Positions 5,729 to 11,420 of a DNA stretch of 11,420 bases are shown here, piece by piece (position 1 is the stretch's first letter; each line of letters begins with the position of its first letter). Position numbers and translations under genes: made by a program. Source of the DNA: Bacillota bacterium (lineage in GTDB: Bacteria > Bacillota_B > Desulfitobacteriia > Desulfitobacteriales > Desulfitobacteriaceae). The notes below the pieces were generated by a model. It saw only the letters and a list, made by a program, of their open reading frames with translations. It made no database searches and was not told where the DNA came from. Location of the stretch: positions 1-11,420 of the forward strand of contig JAJYAS010000044.1 in NCBI GenBank assembly GCA_021779415.1, written 5' to 3'.

Positions 5729-6034
5729 TTAAGACACCTCCATTCCAGAGGCCCACACAGTGATAGCTCCCGAAGTCCCTTGCGATCCCTCAAGTAACTC
5801 CCCCGGCATCAGGATACCTAGGTCATTAATCACAACGGTGTTGTTGGGAGTCACTGTGTAAGAGGCAATAAAATACTGTCCACCAGCTTTGAGAGTTATC
5901 GCGGCTGCAACACCCGTAACATTACATAACGTGATGCTCTTTACGATCGTGGTTGTGGTTGCCGGAGTGCTATATAATGTTACGTTCGATGTCCCTGGTT
6001 GGCCCTTATAGAGACTTTTTAAAACATCTGCCAA
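5729..6034 (-). CDS. Small beta-rich virion protein, TTG start (101 aa)
   Basis: The protein is rich in Thr, Val, Gly and Ala with alternating hydrophobic residues (NVTLYSTPATTTTIVKSITL, then AAAITLKAGGQYFIASYTV), which predicts a beta sandwich. It has no Cys cluster or membrane segment beyond this. Similar small proteins occur beside tail fibre genes as fibre or decoration components; the role here is inferred from position. The start is TTG at 6034, supported by GGGGGTG 6 bases upstream. It lies 3 bases after the stop of the previous gene, and its own stop is 1 base before the glycine-rich gene. No specific family is recognised. Confidence 0.65.
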   Translation of the reverse strand: MADVLKSLYKGQPGTSNVTLYSTPATTTTIVKSITLCNVTGVAAAITLKAGGQYFIASYTVTPNNTVVINDLGILMPGELLEGSQGTSGAITVWASGMEVS

Positions 6035-6037
6035 TCA

Positions 6038-6262
6038 CTACACCCCCAAATAGGATCGTACTCGCGCGGCTTGCATTAACGCTTCTAAATTCACTAATTC
6101 ATTCTCAATATTGTTCATTTTTGCTGCCGTTACTGGAGTTCCGACTTGGGAGGGCGCGTCATTAAGTGTCAAAACCACATTGCCAGGAACACTTCCGGTC
6201 GTCGAGAACTGCCCAGGATTTGCTGAAATTCTATCTTGCCAAGTTGTCGGGGTATAAGCCAT
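6038..6262 (-). CDS. Small phage tail protein (74 aa)
   Basis: AYTPTTWQDR at the N-terminus and VTAAKMNNIENELVNLEAL at residues 44-62 resemble parts of Firmicutes phage fibre or collar proteins, in which an N-x-IE-N helix follows a short beta region. The helix matches the repeat motif of the neighbouring 137-residue protein (NRxE-x-N), so the two may be related or interact. GAGAGGTG lies 8 bases before the ATG. It sits between the 137-residue and 101-residue proteins in the packed tail operon. The function is structural by context only. Confidence 0.65.
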   Translation of the reverse strand: MAYTPTTWQDRISANPGQFSTTGSVPGNVVLTLNDAPSQVGTPVTAAKMNNIENELVNLEALMQAARVRSYLGV

Positions 6263-6277
6263 ACGTTAACACCTCTC

Positions 6278-6691
6278 TTAGTTATACCAACCTAGCCCAC
6301 ATATCGCTAAACCTTGCCCACAAACGGGATATTCCTGGAGTATGCCGTTTAACATGTTGAAGAGTCCTAACTCATTGCCTTCCATGCGATTTGTGTCGAC
6401 ATACGAAAAAGGCATATCATAAGTCCATGTTGTTTTCGGGGTGACCCATCCTGTCGGAGCAACACAGTAGCAATTAAAGAGAGCTAAGATATTGGCCTCA
6501 ATTCTGTTTAAGGAATCATAGAAGTCTAAATAACTACCGTCAGCACGGTTCGTAATGGTCGTTAAGTTAAGATTGAAGCCACAGGCTTGTATTAAAGTTA
6601 CTAAGTACTGGACGTTGTTTTCAACTCGGTTCCAATCGGTGTAGTTGTAATAACTTAGTGCGGTGCTTGTAACCGGAGTCATCCAAGCCAT
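6278..6691 (-). CDS. Tail protein with three NRxE repeats (137 aa)
   Basis: Three copies of a Tyr/Asp-N-R-[VIM]-E-x-N helix motif are visible: YNYTDWNRVENNVQYL (15-30), DFYDSLNRIEANILAL (56-71) and FSYVDTNRMEGNELGL (95-110), about 40 residues apart. The first and third copies are also preceded by W-x-T-P (residues 3-6 and 82-85). The C-terminus is Cys- and Gly-rich. The protein probably belongs to the baseplate or fibre, as judged by its place right after the hub gene (3-base gap). The ATG at 6691 has GAGGA directly before it and AAGGGG 9 bases upstream. I do not know a named family for it. Confidence 0.65.
   Translation of the reverse strand: MAWMTPVTSTALSYYNYTDWNRVENNVQYLVTLIQACGFNLNLTTITNRADGSYLDFYDSLNRIEANILALFNCYCVAPTGWVTPKTTWTYDMPFSYVDTNRMEGNELGLFNMLNGILQEYPVCGQGLAICGLGWYN
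6362..6652 (-). repeat. Three internal NRxE repeats in the 137-residue tail protein
   Basis: The coding positions are 6652-6602, 6532-6479 and 6415-6362. Each encodes an aromatic-Asp-x-N-R-x-E-x-N-x-x-x-L helix. Spacing between the Asn-Arg pairs is 41 and 39 residues. The nucleotide sequences are clearly diverged, so these are old protein repeats, not recent DNA duplications. Confidence 0.65.
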
Positions 6692-6694
6692 TCC

Positions 6695-8497
6695 TCAATA
6701 CCCCTTTCCATTCATCGTGCAGCTGAGTGTGCCTGAAAACCTAAATTCCTGCCTTATGAGCTTGGCATACCTTGAATTTCTAAAGTATTGTGAGTCCCAG
6801 GCTAAAATGTCCCCGTTTTCTAAGGAAGGATCGCCCCAACTCTCCACTTCGTACAAATACGTATTGCTACATTCAGCCGAGTACCAGTTAAGAATATTAG
6901 TTGCCATGGTTGCATCCGTAATGAGTGGGTTATCTAGGTCAACTTCATTGACGGGTTGTGTGCCCGAGTTGTTGAGAATCGATTGAACGGCGGTGCTGGT
7001 GATCGCCTGACCCGTGATCGTGATCGTCACGTTGCTCGATCCGCTCATCGTTAGGTAGGCTGCGTTGGTATAATACTGGGCAGAAACGAGCGTGCCACCG
7101 GACAAAGAGGCCATACACGTTGAGGCACTTGCGGGAGTGGTATAGGTCACCCATAGACTGGTTTGCGTAGTTATCGTGACTACGCCTGAATAAATCGTGC
7201 TGGAACTTCCGGCCACGCTACTCGTGTAGAGATTGATCGTGAAGTAGTTATATGGATCTTGAATCGCGATCTTGGGGTAGGTTTCCTGCATTTCTAACGT
7301 GAGTTCTTCAGTGAAGGGCATAGGATTTAACGGTTGCTGACTGACGGTTTGCCTAAGGTGTAACGTATTGTATCGGTCCATGTACACCACACCCATTGCC
7401 GCCTGGGCAATATACATCAAAGCGTCGTGGTGCGTCATGGACGGGAGCACCCCACTCGTACTTATCGTTTGCAGAGCGGCATCGATCGTATAACTCACCG
7501 TTAAACCGGCTTGGGACTCAAAATCTTGGATCACTGCGACTGCTAAATTGTAAAGGGTTATCGGAGACCCGCTGTAGGTATACTTGTAAAACGTGGTGCC
7601 CTCCATGAGATCCAGCAGGTCACGGGCATAAAGGGTTGACGATAGATAGTTGGCGTCGTTGCGCCAGTTGTATAAATAGAACGTGCCCATCGGCACGGTT
7701 TCTGAGGTTCCATTCGCGTTTATAAGCGTAAAATAGGGCTTAAGTTGCTGCTTCTTTTGTAAATGGCCCTGATAGACGTTGAAGTAGTTTAGATTATTAG
7801 CAAGGCTAGCATGAGCTTCTTTCGGCGGCGCACTGTTACCTAACGGATCAAGCTCTTCCAAAATATCCAGGTCAAAGATGTTCTGACCCGTCCAGGTAAA
7901 CTGTTCCCCAAAGAGTACTTCTGCGAGATGAACTCGTCGATACGGCTGATTGGTACTGTAAAACGTCACAACCACCTTGACGATGTTCGTCAGTTGCTGT
8001 TCCCAAACATAAGAAGCATAGGTGGGACTCACCGTGTACGTCGTTTGGGTACTCTGGTTATCCGTCGTCTGTACCTGAATCGAGTTGCAATAATCTCCGG
8101 TCATAGGTGAGAAAATAAAGGTCAGTCCTAAGCTCGTAAACGGTGAAGAAAGCGTTAGAGTAAGTTCTGGATAAGGCGAGGAAAACTGGCCGTTCTGATC
8201 GGAGAGAACCCCACTCCACCAACCCAGTGAATCTGCCGAGGCATTATCTGTGGGCTTGGGCGGCGTAAAAAAACTGCCATCCAGCAGCAGATAGTTGGTT
8301 TCCTCGCTCATATATTTTTTAATCTGCGTTAGCCCGTCAGCCACCTGGGCTACCCCACCGATCGGCGCGATGGAATTAGACGTTGGGGTACAATTCCCTT
8401 GGGCGGCGACATCTACCATGCCGAATTCCACGGTGGCCGATAGGATTCGGGGAAAGACGGATATCGTGTTGTGGAAGTTCTGTGATACAGGCAGCAT
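6695..8497 (-). CDS. Baseplate hub / tail-associated protein (600 aa)
   Basis: This gene lies in the Tal/hub position, after the tape measure and Dit-like genes. Residues 110-200 look like a galactose-binding (discoidin-type) beta sandwich. Residues 205-420 carry features seen in gp27/Tal-like hub proteins: FDLDILEELDPLG, VPMGTFYLYNW, LYARDLLDLMEG, and ALMYIAQAAMGVVYMDR. A Ser/Thr-rich beta segment at about 427-500 seems inserted before EVDLDNPLITD (518-527). The end (RNSRYAKLIRQEFRFSGTLSCTMNGKG) is common in this family. No lytic or peptidase motif is visible, so it is probably purely structural. ATG at 8497 is chosen because AGGAGG stands 9 bases upstream; a TTG two codons earlier is only 3 bases from it. 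Confidence 0.75.
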   Translation of the reverse strand: MLPVSQNFHNTISVFPRILSATVEFGMVDVAAQGNCTPTSNSIAPIGGVAQVADGLTQIKKYMSEETNYLLLDGSFFTPPKPTDNASADSLGWWSGVLSDQNGQFSSPYPELTLTLSSPFTSLGLTFIFSPMTGDYCNSIQVQTTDNQSTQTTYTVSPTYASYVWEQQLTNIVKVVVTFYSTNQPYRRVHLAEVLFGEQFTWTGQNIFDLDILEELDPLGNSAPPKEAHASLANNLNYFNVYQGHLQKKQQLKPYFTLINANGTSETVPMGTFYLYNWRNDANYLSSTLYARDLLDLMEGTTFYKYTYSGSPITLYNLAVAVIQDFESQAGLTVSYTIDAALQTISTSGVLPSMTHHDALMYIAQAAMGVVYMDRYNTLHLRQTVSQQPLNPMPFTEELTLEMQETYPKIAIQDPYNYFTINLYTSSVAGSSSTIYSGVVTITTQTSLWVTYTTPASASTCMASLSGGTLVSAQYYTNAAYLTMSGSSNVTITITGQAITSTAVQSILNNSGTQPVNEVDLDNPLITDATMATNILNWYSAECSNTYLYEVESWGDPSLENGDILAWDSQYFRNSRYAKLIRQEFRFSGTLSCTMNGKGY

Positions 8498-8510
8498 CGT
8501 CAATGCCCTC

Positions 8511-8873
8511 CTAGGACTCGATCAAATCGACCTTTATGGTCGTAAAGGTCACGTTAGAATAAGCATCAATTTTGACATCATCATACGCCAAATCTCCCGC
8601 ATAAAAAGCGCCAGTATAGCTACCACTACTGACACCGGGGTCGAGAATGGTTGCAATGAATTGCGGCGTATTGGATTTTATCAGGGATATTAGATTATAG
8701 AGTTCGGCACCTGTCATGGTCCCCCACTGGAGGTTGTATTTGCGTTTGTTCGCGATGTACTGCAAGTTCATGGTTCCTGCTGCGTTTCGCTTGGAATCTC
8801 CGATCATGTAGAGATTATTGGTGATTTTGGAGGGTTCCGGCAAGGTTGTGCCGTTAACAGTTAGGGTAGCCAT
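8511..8873 (-). CDS. Small distal tail (Dit-like) protein (120 aa)
   Basis: A compact beta-rich protein lies between the tape measure and hub genes, where siphoviruses encode the distal tail protein that joins tube and baseplate. Features are ATLTVNGTTLPEPSKI at the start, MNLQYIANKRKYNLQWGTMTGAELYNLISLI at about 35-65, and paired beta strands to the end (SYTGAFYAGDLAYDDVKI, NVTFTTIKVDLIE). The Trp-Gly-x-Met-Thr-Gly-x-Glu helix pattern resembles short phage tail proteins of the DUF6711 type, from memory. TAGGTGA lies 4 bases before the ATG, overlapping the stop of the tape measure gene (8-base gap). Confidence 0.65.
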   Translation of the reverse strand: MATLTVNGTTLPEPSKITNNLYMIGDSKRNAAGTMNLQYIANKRKYNLQWGTMTGAELYNLISLIKSNTPQFIATILDPGVSSGSYTGAFYAGDLAYDDVKIDAYSNVTFTTIKVDLIES

Positions 8874-8881
8874 TGGTTCAC

Positions 8882-11420
8882 CTACTTTGGCAGATTATAG
8901 CTGGAATTGTAACCGATCGTTGTGCCTATACGGTCATTTTCATTGACGGTGTACGAGTACATGGTTCGGGCTAAGGTTCGCCCATCGAGTTGCAGTGTTA
9001 CATTGATCGGTTGAGCCGTGTTTGCCGTAGTACCGTTTGAAGAGCTGTTACCCTCGTTATTCATGAGGGAACTCAGTTGATTGAGCGGGATAACCGCCTC
9101 CGGACCAGCTTCACCGATCATCGCTAATTGGGGCGCTGTGACAATCCCTCCCGAGGCCAGGGCCGGTATAGCTCCTGCCGCCATGCCCGCGCCGATACCC
9201 GCCAAAGCTTCCCCTGCGGCTGCGATCCCACCAACGACCAAGTCCGCTCCTCCTGTTGCGATGGTCAACCCGGCAACCCCAGCCGTTGCCAGCAGGCCTT
9301 TGTTATTACTTGCCCAATTCCCCACGCTACTTCCCACATTGGACAAGGTATGCCCAGCTGCGGCAGCTAGGGAGGCTATGGACGACAGCGCGCTGTTCAT
9401 GGCCGACGTAAACGCTTGTTCAACCCTTGTGGCCCATGTTATAACCATTGTTTCGGTCGCACTTAAAGCTTGTTGGAAGTCCGTTTGGAACTGGGTCCCG
9501 AAGGTTGTAAAGGCCGTATCAGCATTGGTCGCAAAGTTGAAAAAATCCTCAGATGCCGCAACGGACCAAGCGTGGATCGCTTCTTCCGCTGCTCTAAATC
9601 CGGTTTTGAACTGAGTTGCTAAGGCGGTCGCGAATAGGCCAAAGGCGGCGACAGCGTCGGTTTGCCAGCGAGTGATCGTGGATTGAACCCTCACAAACGA
9701 TTTTGTGGCGCTGGCTTCCCAGGCCGATGTGGTCCCTTGCACATCATTAAAAGCCTGAACAGCTAACGCTTCCCATCCAGTGATTGTCGTTTGAACCTCA
9801 TTAAAGGCTTTAACCGCGCTTGTTTCCCACGCCTTGGCCGTTTCTGTCACGGTGTTAAAGCAATGGATGGCCTCCGTTTTCCACTCCAGTAATTTGTTTT
9901 TCATGGTCTGTAAGGCCGTGGTCAAAAGGGCTTCCCCGATCACTGAGACGGGTACATTAATGAGTTTCGGCGTAAAAGTTTCGAGTTTAGTCTGGACTTG
10001 ACCATAGACCGGCTGTGTTCGGTCCTCAAGGACGACGGGCACGGACACTCGGTTGGGAAGGGACGTTAATTCGGCTTTAACCGTTCTCACAACCGGACTC
10101 ACATGATCTACCGCAAAGACGGGAACCGCCGGTGGTGGTGGGATCGGAGGAAACGGCGGTACTTTAAAACTAAGCGGGATGATGATTCCTTTGGATTCAG
10201 TGTTGGTGATATCGGCCATACCAGCATTCTTTAGATTCCCAAGTGCATCGGCTAGATTATTAACCGCTGCTGTTTGGCCTTGTGCGGCAGCCGCCCCACT
10301 GTTGGTGATGTTGTGGAGTTGGTCGAAACTCATCGTGTTAGCATTGACCGATTTATTCAGGGCTTTCTGGGCTGCGTTTTGGGCATTGGCCGCTGAGGTT
10401 GCGGAATCCATTGAGTTGCCATACTGTTTTGCGGCTTCGCTACTGTTAAAGATCGAAGCATAATTATTGTCCCAATCTGCGTTAATCTGGCCAAAGTTTA
10501 GACTCAAAATGTCGTTTACCGCACTATAGGCATCTTCTGCAAAGAGCGAAATGGTCTGAATGGCTGTGCCGATAACTTCAACAAATTGTTCGATGCCTGT
10601 GGCAACAAAGCTGACCACCCGCATTAGCCCGGTGAACGCTGGGGTTAAATCCCCGGCCAGCTTTCGTTTCATCTCTTCCCAACCGACGTTAAGTTTTGCC
10701 TGTTGGGACGATAAGTCGTCTGCTGTGGTCTTGTAATAGCCCGTTGTGCCCTGAAGTTTTTCCATGATCATCTGATAAGCCACAGCCGAGGTTTGAGCAT
10801 CGGTCATGGTTTGCCCTTGCTTAATTAATCCCTCTTTCAAGGCCCTATTTTTAAGGTCTGTGGTGGTTATGCGAATACCGAGTTGCATAAGACCCCGAGT
10901 CTGTCCTTCGATGCCCCTTTGGAGCGCATCAAACGCTTGAGAGGGATCAACGCCCCGGAGTTTTCCTAAGTCATACGACATCTGAGTCAGGTGTTCAGAC
11001 ATGCTCTCCGCTTGGGTCGGGTCAAAGCCCAACATGCGAGTATTCGTATACTCCTTAGCCATCATGCCTTGTATGGCCTCTTGGTCGATGCCATAGGATT
11101 CGGCTAGATTTTTACTAAACTCCTCTGCTACGTCGGACATCGAACCCATGGAGGCATAAAATCGATGCTCCGCGTCCTGGGTCTCTGCCGCGAGTTCCTG
11201 TAAGGCCTCGATCCATTCCCCGACTTTCTTCACGACCTCGACGGCAATAAAGATCTCAAGGGCACCCGTCATAAGACCAAAGCCGTCTACCACAGCGTTA
11301 CTTACAGCCCCGATTTTATCCCCGAAGCTTGCGCTGCCATCGGTCAAGGTCTTGAAGGCATCGACCACGGACTCTTTAAAAGCACCAACGTTGGCTTGTA
11401 TTCCTGTGAAGGAGGTCCCT
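8882..11420 (-). CDS. Tail tape measure protein, N-terminus beyond window
   Basis: This protein sets tail length and is ejected with the DNA. The frame is open to the right edge (845 codons visible), so the GTG at 11368 is only an internal codon and the start lies outside. Numbering from that GTG, residues 55-245 carry the typical tape measure region (FDPTQAESMSEHLTQMSYDLGKL, DPSQAFDALQRGIEGQTRGL). Then come a low-complexity Ala/Asn linker, a Pro-rich stretch (404-416), three VPV-headed repeats (415-490), and five 18-residue Trp repeats (496-585). A Gly/Ala hydrophobic segment follows (690-740), then the hallmark GGIVTAPQLAMIGEAGPEAVIPL (740-762). The C-terminal beta part (PINVTLQLDGRTLART) closes it. 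It is the first tail gene seen in the window. Confidence 0.9.
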   Translation of the reverse strand, partial: GTSFTGIQANVGAFKESVVDAFKTLTDGSASFGDKIGAVSNAVVDGFGLMTGALEIFIAVEVVKKVGEWIEALQELAAETQDAEHRFYASMGSMSDVAEEFSKNLAESYGIDQEAIQGMMAKEYTNTRMLGFDPTQAESMSEHLTQMSYDLGKLRGVDPSQAFDALQRGIEGQTRGLMQLGIRITTTDLKNRALKEGLIKQGQTMTDAQTSAVAYQMIMEKLQGTTGYYKTTADDLSSQQAKLNVGWEEMKRKLAGDLTPAFTGLMRVVSFVATGIEQFVEVIGTAIQTISLFAEDAYSAVNDILSLNFGQINADWDNNYASIFNSSEAAKQYGNSMDSATSAANAQNAAQKALNKSVNANTMSFDQLHNITNSGAAAAQGQTAAVNNLADALGNLKNAGMADITNTESKGIIIPLSFKVPPFPPIPPPPAVPVFAVDHVSPVVRTVKAELTSLPNRVSVPVVLEDRTQPVYGQVQTKLETFTPKLINVPVSVIGEALLTTALQTMKNKLLEWKTEAIHCFNTVTETAKAWETSAVKAFNEVQTTITGWEALAVQAFNDVQGTTSAWEASATKSFVRVQSTITRWQTDAVAAFGLFATALATQFKTGFRAAEEAIHAWSVAASEDFFNFATNADTAFTTFGTQFQTDFQQALSATETMVITWATRVEQAFTSAMNSALSSIASLAAAAGHTLSNVGSSVGNWASNNKGLLATAGVAGLTIATGGADLVVGGIAAAGEALAGIGAGMAAGAIPALASGGIVTAPQLAMIGEAGPEAVIPLNQLSSLMNNEGNSSSNGTTANTAQPINVTLQLDGRTLARTMYSYTVNENDRIGTTIGYNSSYNLPK
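9614..9883 (-). repeat. Five 18-residue Trp/Phe repeats in the tape measure protein
   Basis: Trp recurs at residues 496, 514, 532, 550 and 568, and Phe at 504, 522, 540, 558 and 576, an exact 18-residue period (numbering from GTG 11368). The unit is roughly W-E-x-x-A-V-x-A-F-x-x-V-Q-x-T-I-T-x. The pattern suggests a long helix with one aromatic face. In tape measure proteins such repeats scale with tail length. DNA copies are diverged. Confidence 0.85.
9899..10159 (-). repeat. Pro-rich linker and three VPV repeats in the tape measure protein
   Basis: A Pro-rich stretch (PPFPPIPPPPAVP, codons 10159-10121) leads into units headed by VPV at residues 415, 443 and 472, spaced 28 and 29 residues. 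The first two continue with a D/ExxxPV turn and a K-x-E/L-x-x-x-x strand or helix. This region joins the globular N-terminal half to the Trp-repeat rod. Confidence 0.55.

Noticed and set aside
5187..5756. Two alternative minus-strand frames (5187-5453 and 5514-5756)
   Set aside because: They arise from repeated glycine codons in the adhesin-like gene read in another frame; they lack ribosome sites and family features.
9081..9614. 177-codon plus-strand frame rich in Ala and Pro
   Set aside because: It is a shadow of the GC-rich tape measure gene on the other strand, with no ribosome site and low-complexity composition.
1..11420. CRISPR array, tRNA or insertion sequence
   Set aside because: I saw no regularly spaced direct repeats, no cloverleaf-like sequence, and no transposase or terminal inverted repeats.

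Overview
The window is a late structural and lysis region of a tailed temperate phage or prophage with a long-tail (siphovirus-like) module, in a Gram-positive host. All genes I accept lie on the minus strand, so transcription runs from the right edge to the left. The evidence for a Firmicutes host is purine-rich GGAGG-type ribosome sites, frequent TTG/GTG starts, an XhlA-like membrane protein, an endolysin ending in a CWB2-like wall-binding segment, and a GAAC-N4-GTTC LexA box. A clostridial (Peptococcaceae/Desulfitobacteriaceae-like) host is my best guess. It rests on remembered resemblance, not on a search.

Right part (11420 to 4546): a tightly packed tail operon with gaps of 1 to 15 bases. 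In transcription order it holds a tape measure protein (5' end beyond the window), a small Dit-like distal tail protein, a 600-residue baseplate hub/tail-associated protein, two small proteins sharing an N-[RN]-x-E-x-N motif, a small beta-rich protein, a glycine-rich tail fibre/adhesin-like protein, and a DUF4376/XkdW-like tail-end protein. A hairpin with a T-run closes the operon.

Middle (4545 to 2686): a 460-base AT-rich intergenic region with a plausible promoter, then two overlapping AT-rich genes for flavodoxin-fold NAD(P)H:FMN oxidoreductases. They sit between tail and lysis genes as a likely cargo ('moron') operon. The first seems to use a rare ATT start.

Left-middle (2685 to 573): after a terminator-like hairpin comes the lysis cassette: a permuted papain-fold (YiiX/NlpC-P60-type) cysteine hydrolase, an XhlA-like protein, an amidase endolysin and a holin-like membrane protein. 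The first two overlap by ATGA, and a second hairpin precedes the holin gene.

Left edge (526 to 1): a strong hairpin after the holin gene, then a separate promoter (TTGATA-17-TATAAT) with a LexA/DinR-type SOS box just downstream of its -10. It drives a 53-residue cysteine-rich zinc-ribbon-like protein and a conserved-looking protein cut by the window edge. This is an SOS-controlled unit next to the lysis genes and is the most interesting regulatory feature of the window.
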